From positions 1,951,001-2,015,000 of the forward strand of contig NZ_CP068230.1 in the NCBI RefSeq assembly GCF_009183365.2: 64,000 nucleotides of DNA. Reading direction: 5' to 3'. The notes under the pieces are model-generated. The model saw only the letters and a list, made by a program, of their open reading frames with translations, was not told the origin of the DNA and ran no database searches. Positions 37,501-44,994 of this stretch are shown here, one piece after another (position 1 is the stretch's first letter; each line of letters begins with the position of its first letter). The DNA is from Shewanella algae (GTDB lineage: Bacteria; Pseudomonadota; Gammaproteobacteria; Enterobacterales; Shewanellaceae). The position numbers were made by a program, and so were the translations under genes.

Positions 37501-37838
37501 GCATGGTACCTGAGCACGATCTCAGCGCCTTCCAGAAGGAAAACGGTTTTATCGATATTGAGCGCCTGCTCAGTGAAGCCGATGAAGGCAACAGTGATAC
37601 CGATCCCTATAAGGAGCTGGATGTGGATATGGGTGAGCTCGACTCCCTCGTTGGCGCCGCCGCTATGGTCGATGTCGATGATGAGGAAAACTCTGTCAAT
37701 GCCAAACTGGACTTGGCGCGGGCCTATATCGAAATCGATGACAAAGACAGCGCCAAGGCATTGCTTAAAGAGGTGGAGCTGGACGGCAACGCCCGCCAGC
37801 AAGAGGAAGCTGTAGCCCTGATAAAAACCTTGGGCTAG
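34584..37838 (+). CDS. fimV: FimV/HubP-type polar hub protein
   Basis: 1084 residues from ATG 34584 (AAGGGAAG upstream). Signal peptide to AHAEG; periplasmic LysM-like domain (SDTFWSIAQKVRPDSSVSIY to ERGMILLIPS). A Pro/Ala/Thr-rich linker is followed by a coiled coil (about 235-300), a membrane helix (about 316-337), a very acidic cytoplasmic region with repeated (D/E)xDALLAGFD motifs, and a C-terminal FimV TPR (NAKLDLARAYIEIDDKDSAK). FimV/HubP gathers type IV pili, chemotaxis and chromosome-origin proteins at the pole. A small QVRQ repeat (three copies) lies after the signal and an EPSAPKE/EPSAQEE repeat near residues 830-875. Confidence 0.93.
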   Translation: MNFRTSYLVGLMAAFFALNQGTLIEPAHAEGLKITGPDGQVRQQVRQQVRQYGPTTPSDTFWSIAQKVRPDSSVSIYQVMAAIFEANPHAFTSNNYNSLERGMILLIPSKEVMQAIPQSMARARAEQDDKSWSSGKPLKADDGKIETAKAPERESQAAKEPTPATQTPTAAQPSKVATSAKENSAQPKVSEPATEPTQVAADKSPATTTEKAATEATPETADDNSIEALQSRNLSLTDELGRAQDLLTVANTDNQGLQAQIDELNQRLSVLEESLQASKKQEQQLKAENAELKQQLQAASATANEPDDLWRSLMDNPLLLALAAAIPAVLLLLLLWSMLRRRRKQSDAQAPQTEAAPMAAAAAAGAATAEMANADDELAVHLDDDPDDSIDSLLDVDSSALQPEPEVESDNEQMDMAQEMFIDSGEGDDTQEAEDEGQSLDDLWAEAMGEQESGEQEEPAEEDLDSLLAGLDDTDKQETIPEELQAESVPASEPELSETLPEDVTAAFDQSFEAELEQNLNLEPEEQSPEPELDTELQSLDLDSQADDSAVVIDEDEDLSAAIAAELAEDEQAEETLDETQEADLDALLAGFDVNENTEPQIEAGTQVEDDSKTEAEENLSAAIAAELDEDDSADTELGEEADIDALLAGFDSPAEESIETEDLSDAIAAELEDDNVAIDSSDTEADIDALLAGFDDLGDAVETQEAEAEPVQAEGESEDLDALLAGLADDVIAIDNLDEAIAETDEEDSSEVESGDATERSDAELDAMLAGLSQVEDLDEPKKSDETDTLADESRDTDSAPQSAQRSDKDSGFFDDLKAGSKSHDPHILEWEPSAPKEPLVEEEPSAPKEPSAQEKQEPSAQEEPSAIEELLAQEELSNQEQAADVEDSVIDTEQALDIDLAQDTDDSDKSLSDDDLLAAFSENVAKEAEADEEFSLELDDDDSLDLEDHKLTVDEALAALDAKEKGKVASSMVPEHDLSAFQKENGFIDIERLLSEADEGNSDTDPYKELDVDMGELDSLVGAAAMVDVDDEENSVNAKLDLARAYIEIDDKDSAKALLKEVELDGNARQQEEAVALIKTLG

Positions 37839-37854
37839 AGCTCAATCAATACTC

Positions 37855-37880
37855 AAACGGCGCCTGGAGCGCCGTTTTTT
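37855..37880 (+). terminator. Terminator of fimV
   Basis: AAACGGCGC / GCGCCGTTT, loop CTGGA, then TTT. Confidence 0.9.
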
Positions 37881-37970
37881 ATGCAGTCCGTTTATTGTCC
37901 GGGCTTTTTCTTGGAGGCGAATGCTTGCTCTGTGGTAGAATTCGCCGCCTTGAGATTAGGGGAGAAACAG

Positions 37971-38756
37971 ATGCGTATCGCGTTGGGTATCGAATATGAC
38001 GGCAGCGGCTATTATGGTTGGCAGCGCCAGGCCGAAGTGGATTCAGTTCAGGGGCAGTTGGAGCGGGCCTTATCCATGGTCGCCAATGAGCCGATAGCAC
38101 TGCAATGCGCCGGTCGCACCGATGCCGGGGTACACGCCACCGGGCAAGTGGTGCATTTTGATACTTCTGCCGTGCGTAAAGAAGGCGCCTGGACCCTGGG
38201 CGTCAATGCCAATCTGCCGGACAATATCGCGGTGCGCTGGGCCAAAGAGGTGGATGACAGTTTTCATGCCCGCTTTTCGGCAACCGCTCGCCGCTACCGC
38301 TATATCATCTACAACCACAATTTCCGTCCCGGCATTTTGCGTGGTGGCGTCAGCCATTATCACGGTGACCTAGACGAACAGAAGATGCATCAGGCGGCCC
38401 AGTATCTGCTGGGCGAGCGCGACTTCACCAGTTTCAGGGCGATCCAATGCCAGTCGCGCACCCCGTTTCGCAATGTGCATAGGGTCAGTGTGACCCGACA
38501 GGGCATGTATGTGATAGTGGATATCGAAGCCAATGCCTTTTTGCATCACATGGTGCGCAATATTGTCGGCTCGCTGCTGGAAGTGGGGCTTGGCAATCAG
38601 CCGCTGGATTGGCTGGGACAGTTGCTGGAGCTCAAAGACAGAACCAAGGCTGCCCCCACGGCCAAACCCAATGGCCTCTATCTGGTGCATGTCAGTTATC
38701 CTGAGCAATATCAACTGCCCAAGCTGGCTATGGGCCCACTGTTTATGCCGGACTGA
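37971..38756 (+). CDS. truA: TruA, tRNA pseudouridine(38-40) synthase
   Basis: 261 residues from ATG 37971 (GGAGAAAC upstream). The start matches the family opening RIALGIEYDGSGYYGWQRQ; the longer open frame upstream overlaps the fimV terminator. Catalytic Asp is in CAGRTDAGVHATGQV; other motifs are VDDSFHARFSATARRYRYI and MVRNIVGSLLEVG. It makes pseudouridine in tRNA anticodon arms. It is followed 68 bases later by folC, with no accD between. Confidence 0.96.
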   Translation: MRIALGIEYDGSGYYGWQRQAEVDSVQGQLERALSMVANEPIALQCAGRTDAGVHATGQVVHFDTSAVRKEGAWTLGVNANLPDNIAVRWAKEVDDSFHARFSATARRYRYIIYNHNFRPGILRGGVSHYHGDLDEQKMHQAAQYLLGERDFTSFRAIQCQSRTPFRNVHRVSVTRQGMYVIVDIEANAFLHHMVRNIVGSLLEVGLGNQPLDWLGQLLELKDRTKAAPTAKPNGLYLVHVSYPEQYQLPKLAMGPLFMPD

Positions 38757-38770
38757 AACCGTTAGCATGC

Positions 38771-38801
38771 TGTTGCCGCCACGCTTTTGCTTGCGGCAAC
38801 A
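38771..38801 (+). other. Hairpin between truA and folC
   Basis: TGTTGCCGC and GCGGCAACA are perfect 9-bp arms with a 13-base loop and no T run. It is an intercistronic stem-loop of unknown role. Confidence 0.45.
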
Positions 38802-38824
38802 TCAAGATTTAAGGGAAGAATCAA

Positions 38825-40096
38825 ATGTCGCAATCATCCGCTCATCCGCATCAGCTACCGGGAGCCAACGCTCCTTTGTCTGTTTGGCTGGACTACCTGC
38901 TGGCCATTCATCCGACCGAAATCGATATGGGGCTTGAGCGGGTTACTCAAGTTGCGGCCAGGCTCGGGGTGCTGTCACTGGGCAGCACCAAGGTGATCAC
39001 AGTTGCCGGTACCAATGGCAAGGGCAGCACCTGCCGTATGTTGGAGCAGATGATGCGCGCGGCGGGTTATCGGGTCGGGGTTTACAGCTCGCCCCATATC
39101 ATCAATTACAATGAGCGGGTGCGGATAGACGGTGTCGATGCACCGGATAGCGACTTTATCTCGGCCTTTGAAACCATAGAAGCGGCCAGGGGTGACACCT
39201 CGCTGACCTTCTTTGAATATGCCACGCTGGCTGGGTTACTGCTGTTCAAGCAGGCCAAGCTGGATCTGGTTATTCTGGAAGTGGGCCTGGGAGGCAGGCT
39301 GGATGCCACCAATATCATAGATGCCGATGTCAGTGTGGTAACCGCCATAGATCTTGATCATCAGGCGTATCTTGGTGACACTCGGGAGCTGGTTGGCCGT
39401 GAGAAGGCCGGCATTTTCCGTAAGAACCGCCCGGCGATAGTAGGGGATGCCGAGATGCCTGCCAGCGTAGTTGAGGTTGCCAATGAAAAGGGCGCTTTGC
39501 TCAAAGCGGTGGGGCAGGCATTTTCCTACAAGCAAACCAGCATAGGCTGGGATTTTTGCGGTGAGCACTGGCAGTTTGAGGGCTTACCCAGGCCGAAATT
39601 ACCTCTGCCCAATGCCGCCACCAGCTTGGCGGCGCTGGAACAACTCTGGCCAGAACTTTCCGAAGCGGCGATTCGCTCAGGGCTCGCCAGTGCCAGGCTC
39701 AGTGGCAGAATGGAGCATATCAGTGAGGCGCCGCTGATTATTTTGGATGTGGCGCACAATCCCCACGCGGCCCGTTATCTGGCGCAAAGGCTGGATGAAC
39801 TGCAAGCCAAGGGGCGAGTCTATGGCGTTTGCGGTATGCTCAAGGACAAGGATATCGAAGGCGTGATGCAGGCGCTGGCGCCTAGCATAGACAGCTGGTT
39901 GTTGGTGACGCTGCATAATGAGCGTGGTGCCGATGCTGGCCGTTTGCAAAAAGCCCTGCCGGATGGCTGTGACGCCCGGGAATTTGAGCAGATGCAAGAT
40001 TGCTGGCAATACCTCAAACCCAAACTCGACGCCGAAGATGTGGTAATTGTCTTTGGCTCCTTTTACACTGTTTCGGGCTTTAAAGCGCTTATCTAA
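38825..40096 (+). CDS. folC: FolC, dihydrofolate synthase / folylpolyglutamate synthase
   Basis: 423 residues. P-loop VAGTNGKGSTCR; EVGLGGRLDATNIID; DHQAYLGDTRELVGREKAGI; and C-terminal ILDVAHNPHAARYLA, which holds the folate-family His and Asn. It adds glutamate to dihydropteroate and then to folates. AAGGGAAG precedes ATG 38825. It heads the folC-dedD-cvpA-purF order. Confidence 0.96.
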   Translation: MSQSSAHPHQLPGANAPLSVWLDYLLAIHPTEIDMGLERVTQVAARLGVLSLGSTKVITVAGTNGKGSTCRMLEQMMRAAGYRVGVYSSPHIINYNERVRIDGVDAPDSDFISAFETIEAARGDTSLTFFEYATLAGLLLFKQAKLDLVILEVGLGGRLDATNIIDADVSVVTAIDLDHQAYLGDTRELVGREKAGIFRKNRPAIVGDAEMPASVVEVANEKGALLKAVGQAFSYKQTSIGWDFCGEHWQFEGLPRPKLPLPNAATSLAALEQLWPELSEAAIRSGLASARLSGRMEHISEAPLIILDVAHNPHAARYLAQRLDELQAKGRVYGVCGMLKDKDIEGVMQALAPSIDSWLLVTLHNERGADAGRLQKALPDGCDAREFEQMQDCWQYLKPKLDAEDVVIVFGSFYTVSGFKALI

Positions 40097-40114
40097 GACT
40101 GGAAGGAAGATATT

Positions 40115-40705
40115 TTGTCGACTCAGTTTCATAACCGTCTGGTAGGTACCGTAGTATTGGTCGCTTTGGGGGTGATCTTTTTACCTGACATTCTCGATGG
40201 CAAGAAAGAGCGCCAGCAAGAGCAGTTCACTGAAATTCCGCTGCGGCCGGATACCGAATCGCAATTGGCGGAGCCGGGAGAGTTTGAAACCCTGGATGTC
40301 GCCGAGACTCTGGACTTGGCACAGGAAACAGACGAGCCTCAGGTTGAAGTCGAACCCGCTCCCGAGGTGAAAGCTACCGAAAACAGTGTTTCCAACACCG
40401 CCCAATCCAAGCCTCAGGAGGTCAAAAAGACTCCCGAACCCAAGGCTAAACCCAGTGATGCAGCCTGGACTTTACAGCTCGGCGCCTTTAGTAATGCGGC
40501 CAATGTCAAAGCCCTGGTAGCCAAATTGCGCAAGGCCGGATTCAGCGCCTATACCTTGCCGGACAAGCCTGTGGACGGAAAGTTGACCCGGGTATTTGTC
40601 GGTCCGGATGTCTCCAGTGAACGCATCAAACAGCAACAGAAGAAGGTTGAAGAGTTGACCAAACTCAAGGGTAAAGTGGTTCGCTATAACCCACAGGAAA
40701 GATGA
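40115..40705 (+). CDS. dedD: DedD-type SPOR domain protein
   Basis: 196 residues from TTG 40115 (GGAAGGA upstream). One N-terminal membrane helix (LVGTVVLVALGVIFLPDIL), an acidic Pro/Glu-rich linker, and a C-terminal SPOR domain (WTLQLGAFSNAANVKALVAK to GKVVRYNPQ). SPOR domains bind denuded peptidoglycan at the division site; DedD is a known septal protein in E. coli. It follows folC by 18 bases. Confidence 0.9.
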   Translation: MSTQFHNRLVGTVVLVALGVIFLPDILDGKKERQQEQFTEIPLRPDTESQLAEPGEFETLDVAETLDLAQETDEPQVEVEPAPEVKATENSVSNTAQSKPQEVKKTPEPKAKPSDAAWTLQLGAFSNAANVKALVAKLRKAGFSAYTLPDKPVDGKLTRVFVGPDVSSERIKQQQKKVEELTKLKGKVVRYNPQER

Positions 40706-40812
40706 CAGTTTGCCCCGAGTCGGCAAGCAATTATTTACGCCCCGGGGGTGAGAATGCTTGCCTTCTCTGGTAAAATCCCGCCGACTTAAATCTTCACCGG
40801 ATACTTCTACCC

Positions 40813-41301
40813 ATGGTTTGGATAGATTACGCCATCATCATAGTTATCGGATTATCGACCCTTATCAGTCTGATCCGTGGTTTTGCCAAAGAAGCCATGT
40901 CGCTGGTGGTTTGGTTCGCCGCCTTTTTCATCGCCAGCCAGTTTTATCAGGACCTTGCCGTTCATATCACCCAAATTAATGATGAGGTGCTGCGAAACGG
41001 GGTTGCCATCGCCATCTTGTTTGTAGTCACCCTGATTGTGGGGGCCTTGGTGAACTATTTGATAGGCCAGTTGGTCTCCAAGACAGGGCTCTCGGGAACG
41101 GACAGAATTCTTGGCCTGTGTTTCGGTGCGCTGCGCGGCGCATTGATAGTCAGTGCCATACTCTTTTTTATGGATGCCTTTACCGGCGCGCCCAAAACCG
41201 ATTGGTGGCAGGGTTCGCAACTGGTGCCCGAATTCGGGGTGGTTATTCAGTGGTTTTTTGACTACCTGGAAAATACCTCAAGCTTTGTACCCAAAATATA
41301 A
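40813..41301 (+). CDS. cvpA: CvpA family membrane protein
   Basis: 162 residues with four hydrophobic segments (DYAIIIVIGLSTLISLIRGF, VVWFAAFFIASQFY, GVAIAILFVVTLIVGALV, GALRGALIVSAILFFMD). The SLIRGFAKE and DRILGLCFGALRG motifs are family marks. In E. coli CvpA is needed for colicin V export and bile tolerance. It precedes purF as in E. coli. Confidence 0.93.
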   Translation: MVWIDYAIIIVIGLSTLISLIRGFAKEAMSLVVWFAAFFIASQFYQDLAVHITQINDEVLRNGVAIAILFVVTLIVGALVNYLIGQLVSKTGLSGTDRILGLCFGALRGALIVSAILFFMDAFTGAPKTDWWQGSQLVPEFGVVIQWFFDYLENTSSFVPKI

Positions 41302-41344
41302 AAAATACAATTATCAGAACATCTTACAATGAGGAAGCTTACCC

Positions 41345-42859
41345 ATGTGTGGTATCGTCGGAATCGTTGGCCGCTCGGCGGTCAATCAGACCATTTATGA
41401 TGCACTGACAGTGCTTCAACACCGTGGCCAGGATGCTGCAGGCATAGTGACTATCGATCAGAATGCCTTTCGCCTGCGTAAGGCCAATGGTCTGGTCAAG
41501 GACGTATTTGAACCCAAGCATATGCAGCGGCTGCAGGGCAACGCCGGCTTAGGCCATGTGCGTTATCCCACCGCCGGCAGCTCCAGTGCCTCTGAAGCCC
41601 AACCGTTTTATGTGAACTCTCCTTTCGGGATCTCTCTGGCGCACAACGGCAACCTGACCAACACACTGCAACTGGCCGAAGGACTGCGTAACAAGCGCCG
41701 CCATGTGAACACCACTTCTGACTCTGAAGTGCTGCTCAACCTGTTGGCCGATGAGCTGGACAAGACCGACAGCCTGACCTTGAGCCCGGATGAAGTGTTC
41801 GATGCGGTTTCTCGGGTGCACGCCGATACCCGCGGTGCCTACGCCGTGGTGGCCATGATTATCGGTCAGGGCCTGGTGGCATTTCGCGATCCTTTCGGTA
41901 TTCGCCCTCTGGTGCTCGGCAAGCACGAGACAGCCTCTGGTACCGAGTATATGGTGGCCTCAGAGAGCGTGGCACTGGATGCCGTTGGTTTCGAAGTGAT
42001 GCGCGATGTGGCTCCCGGCGAAGCCGTGTATATCACCACGGAAGGTGAGCTGTTTACCCGTCAGTGCGCCGAAGCGCCAAGCTATGCCCCCTGTATCTTT
42101 GAATTCGTTTACTTTGCCCGTCCGGACTCCACCATAGACAAGGTGTCAGTCTATGCCAGCCGGGTCAACATGGGCGCCAAGCTGGGTGAGAAGATCCGCA
42201 AGGAATGGTATGACCATGATATCGATGTGGTGATCCCTATTCCGGAAACCTCCTGTGATATTGCTCTGGAAATTGCCCGTGGCATGGATCTGCCTTACCG
42301 TCAGGGATTCGTGAAGAACCGCTATATCGGCCGTACCTTTATCATGCCGGGGCAGCAGGAGCGCAAGAAGTCGGTCAGACGCAAGCTCAATGCCATCAAC
42401 GCCGAGTTCAAGGACAAGAATGTGCTGCTGGTGGACGACTCCATAGTGCGTGGTACCACTTCAGAGCAGATCATTGAGATGGCCCGTGAAGCCGGTGCCA
42501 AGAAGGTGTATTTCGCCTCGGCCGCGCCCGAGATCCGCTTCCCCAACGTCTACGGTATAGACATGCCAACCTCCAATGAGCTGATTGCTCATGGCCGTGA
42601 TGCCGATGAAATCGCCCGTCTCATTGGCGCAGATGGCATCATCTTCCAGGATCTGAGCGACCTGGTGGAAGCGGTGCGAATGGAAAACCCGGATATCAAG
42701 CGCTTCGAAACCTCAGTGTTTGACGGCCACTACATCACCAAGGATGTGGATCAGGCCTATCTGGATCATCTGACCCAGCTGCGTAACGACGACGCCAAGG
42801 CCAACCGCAACAAGGATATAGGTACCAACCTGGAGCTGCATAACGTCTGCCATCCTTGA
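41345..42859 (+). CDS. purF: PurF, amidophosphoribosyltransferase
   Basis: 504 residues. The N-terminal Cys (MCGIVGIVG) is the Ntn glutaminase nucleophile after Met removal. LAHNGNLTNT and the PRPP loop VLLVDDSIVRGTTSEQI are also present. It makes 5-phosphoribosylamine, the first step of purine synthesis. GAGGAAG precedes the ATG. A palindromic mobile element starts 5 bases past its stop, which separates it from its likely terminator at 43157. Confidence 0.97.
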   Translation: MCGIVGIVGRSAVNQTIYDALTVLQHRGQDAAGIVTIDQNAFRLRKANGLVKDVFEPKHMQRLQGNAGLGHVRYPTAGSSSASEAQPFYVNSPFGISLAHNGNLTNTLQLAEGLRNKRRHVNTTSDSEVLLNLLADELDKTDSLTLSPDEVFDAVSRVHADTRGAYAVVAMIIGQGLVAFRDPFGIRPLVLGKHETASGTEYMVASESVALDAVGFEVMRDVAPGEAVYITTEGELFTRQCAEAPSYAPCIFEFVYFARPDSTIDKVSVYASRVNMGAKLGEKIRKEWYDHDIDVVIPIPETSCDIALEIARGMDLPYRQGFVKNRYIGRTFIMPGQQERKKSVRRKLNAINAEFKDKNVLLVDDSIVRGTTSEQIIEMAREAGAKKVYFASAAPEIRFPNVYGIDMPTSNELIAHGRDADEIARLIGADGIIFQDLSDLVEAVRMENPDIKRFETSVFDGHYITKDVDQAYLDHLTQLRNDDAKANRNKDIGTNLELHNVCHP

Positions 42860-42863
42860 TAAG

Positions 42864-43141
42864 GGAAGGTGCGAATAAGTCCTCGTGGCCTTCTCTTTTG
42901 TAGAGAGTGGCTTACACAGCAATTGGCGTTCAAGGCATCTGACTGAAGGCATGCCGGGGCCTGCCTGAGTCAGATAACGCAGAAAGCTGGTTGCTGTGAA
43001 AGCCCCGAAGGGCGTGGCTTACAGACCTGCCTGCTGTGTTGTGCTTCTTGCAAAGGACTAAGGCCATTTGCTGCGAACCACGCCTTGCATTCAGGCCTGT
43101 AAGCCGACGCAGAGCACACATGGGACTTGTTCGCACCTTCC
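42864..43141. mobile_element. MITE-like palindromic element, copy A (278 bp)
   Basis: The ends GGAAGGTGCGAATAAGTCC and (inverted) GGAAGGTGCGAACAAGTCCC form terminal inverted repeats. TAAG is present directly on both sides (42860-42863 and 43142-43145), as a target-site duplication would be. Inside are nested inverted repeats (ATCTGACT/AGTCAGAT, CACAGCAA/TTGCTGTG), so the whole could fold into one long hairpin. There is no coding frame of note. This fills most of the 381-bp gap between purF and the next gene. Confidence 0.7.
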
Positions 43142-43156
43142 TAAGTACTCTATGAT

Positions 43157-43185
43157 AAAGCCAACCCTTGAGGTTGGCTTTTTTC
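43157..43185 (+). terminator. Terminator, probably of purF
   Basis: AAAGCCAACC / GGTTGGCTTT, loop CTTGA, then a T run. Confidence 0.88.
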
Positions 43186-43240
43186 TGTGCCAGTCAGTAT
43201 GCTGAGCCTCGACTCTTGATGGTGCAGGGAGAGAAGCACA

Positions 43241-44032
43241 ATGGATAAGTACCGGGAAACCATGGCAACCTTTGACAAAATGGCGCTTCCCTATCGGGAT
43301 AAGTTTGCCGGCAACGATTGTTATGACTCGGCCCATAACCGATTTGCCTCCTTGCTGAAGCAGTATCAGGCCTGTGCCGGACGGCGCCTGCGGTTACTGG
43401 ATATCGGTTGTGGCCCAGGGCATGTCAGCGGCATGTTGGCAAAAAGGGTGCCTGAGCTCGAGATAGTGGGTATAGATGCGGCGCCGGCTATGGTGGCACT
43501 TGCCAGTGAGTTGTTACCCGAGGGACGTTTTTATCGGCTGGATAGCCGCGAGCTTGGTTGTCTTTCGTCGCTGCTTGAAGCTGATGCCGTGCAGGCTATC
43601 GCAACCTTAGATGTGCCTGAAAGTGCAGCTACGCCCCTAAGCCTTGGGGTTTCTGATGGCTCTAATACCCTTGATGACTTTAATGCCCTTAATGGCTTAG
43701 ACACGCTAGAGGGTTTTGATGCAATAGTTCTGCTCTTCGTCACGCCTTATCTTGAACGTCAGGATGTGATTGCCTTACTGCAAGACTGCCGTGCGCTACT
43801 GAATGACGGCGGGCTCCTGTATCTGGCCTCCATGGAGGATGACTATCAAGAGTCCGGCTATCAAAGCTCCAGCGCAGGAGACAGGGTATTTATCCACTAT
43901 TATCCCGAAGTGTTTTTCGTCAGTGAGTTGGCCGCGGCCGGGTTTGAGCTCATCGACAGCCTGCGTAAACCCTATCTGGAGCAGGGCGAGGTCAAGGCCA
44001 CAGATCTGTTTCTCTACGCCAAAGCCGTGTAA
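43241..44032 (+). CDS. Class I SAM-dependent methyltransferase
   Basis: 263 residues. Motif I is RLLDIGCGPGHVSGMLA, followed by VGIDAAPAMVALA. Between motifs II and IV an unusual low-complexity insert (about 130-160, SDGSNTLDDFNALNGLDTLE) replaces the compact loop of related enzymes. Then FDAIVLLFVTPYL and the product-side DGGLLYLASMEDDY follow. The substrate is unknown. GGGAGAGAAG precedes ATG 43241. After the stop a weak AGGCGCT/AGCGCCT stem may terminate it. Confidence 0.82.
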   Translation: MDKYRETMATFDKMALPYRDKFAGNDCYDSAHNRFASLLKQYQACAGRRLRLLDIGCGPGHVSGMLAKRVPELEIVGIDAAPAMVALASELLPEGRFYRLDSRELGCLSSLLEADAVQAIATLDVPESAATPLSLGVSDGSNTLDDFNALNGLDTLEGFDAIVLLFVTPYLERQDVIALLQDCRALLNDGGLLYLASMEDDYQESGYQSSSAGDRVFIHYYPEVFFVSELAAAGFELIDSLRKPYLEQGEVKATDLFLYAKAV

Positions 44033-44096
44033 AAACAAAGGCGCTTCAGAGGCTGATAGCGCCTGAGCTTTTCAGGTAAAACGCTTATTTTGCCCG

Positions 44097-44137
44097 CTAC
44101 TTTTTGTTCACTACTTTTTGTTCACTGCTTTTTATCA
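44097..44137 (+). repeat. 14-bp tandem repeat, about 2.7 copies
   Basis: CTACTTTTTGTTCA is repeated head to tail in the gap between two convergent methyltransferase genes. It is followed by T-rich, CTCG-rich low-complexity DNA to about 44218. No gene is seen. Confidence 0.6.
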
Positions 44138-44218
44138 CGACTGTTGGCTCGTGAATTTGTCTCACGATTTTTTCTCGTGGCCTTTTCGCGTAACTTTGTC
44201 TCGTGATTTTTTTCTCAG

Positions 44219-44263
44219 TTAGCGAGCCGTTTTGCGAATAAACTCCAGCAGGCGGTTATTGGC
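44219..44263 (-). pseudogene. Out-of-frame C-terminal tail of the DUF938 gene
   Basis: It codes PANNRLLEFIRKTAR and a TAA, in a frame different from the body of the gene. The MPANN segment closes other family members such as human METTL26 (recalled). Confidence 0.6.
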
Positions 44264-44834
44264 GGGCATGGTCCTGACAAAGCTCAAGTCCCTGGGCTGC
44301 AGCCAGCATCAGGATCCACTCTTGATCGCGAATGCCGCTTTGCGGATCGCGCTGCCTTAACATGGCATCGAACACCCGGTTGGAGTCGCTGCTGTAATCG
44401 CCTCGGTAGTTGAAGGGGCCATAGAGGCAGAAACGGCCGCCGCTTTGCAATACTTTGCCTATGCCGGTAAACATCGCCTCCACCATGGGCTGGCTCATGA
44501 TATGCGCAGTATTGGCGCTATAGATGGCATCCGGCGCCGGCTCAGTTGCCGCCTGCGGCCAGGGTGAACATACCTCCAGAGTGATCACCTCGGCCAGGTT
44601 ACTCGCCGGGAGTTTGGCATGCCAGGCGCGGATCCCATCCAGATACTGGGGCTGATCGCTGCATTGCCACACCAGATGCGGCAACTGCGGGGCAAAGTAG
44701 ACCGAGTGCTGACCGGTTCCACTGCCTATCTCCAATACCCTGCGGCAGCCTGAAAATGCCTGTTTGAGTATTTTGAGTATCGGCTCGCGATTGTTTTCAC
44801 AGGCTTGGGAGAAGGGCGCGGGTATCGAAGACAT
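44256..44834 (-). CDS. DUF938 (UPF0585/METTL26-like) methyltransferase, C-terminus frameshifted
   Basis: 192 residues as read. FSQACENNREPIL, VLEIGSGTGQHSVYFAPQLP and GIRDQEWILMLAAAQGLEL are typical of the DUF938 family, a SAM-binding fold without known substrate. The frame ends DHARQ-stop. The expected conserved end appears in another frame directly after: PANNRLLEFIRKTAR, stop at 44219. A 5-base loss within a CATGC duplication would explain it (expected DHAMPANN). AGGAAA stands before ATG 44834. The product may still fold, but it lacks its usual tail. Confidence 0.8.
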   Translation of the reverse strand: MSSIPAPFSQACENNREPILKILKQAFSGCRRVLEIGSGTGQHSVYFAPQLPHLVWQCSDQPQYLDGIRAWHAKLPASNLAEVITLEVCSPWPQAATEPAPDAIYSANTAHIMSQPMVEAMFTGIGKVLQSGGRFCLYGPFNYRGDYSSDSNRVFDAMLRQRDPQSGIRDQEWILMLAAAQGLELCQDHARQ

Positions 44835-44942
44835 AAAAGATTTCCTGCAATCTTGCCGTCGTGACGGCTGAGTGAGTCTGGTGTTTTATTGTACTTACTT
44901 TATAACATTGCCAGAGGTTTAGATTAATCTTGCGAAGAACAT

Positions 44943-44966
44943 AAAAAAGCGCCCCTGAGGGCGCTT
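44943..44966 (-). terminator. Terminator of the cyclic-nucleotide phosphodiesterase gene
   Basis: Read on the minus strand: AAGCGCCC / GGGCGCTT, loop TCAG, then TTTT. Confidence 0.88.
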
Positions 44967-44994
44967 GGGTCGTTTTCAGTCTCAATCGACAGTC

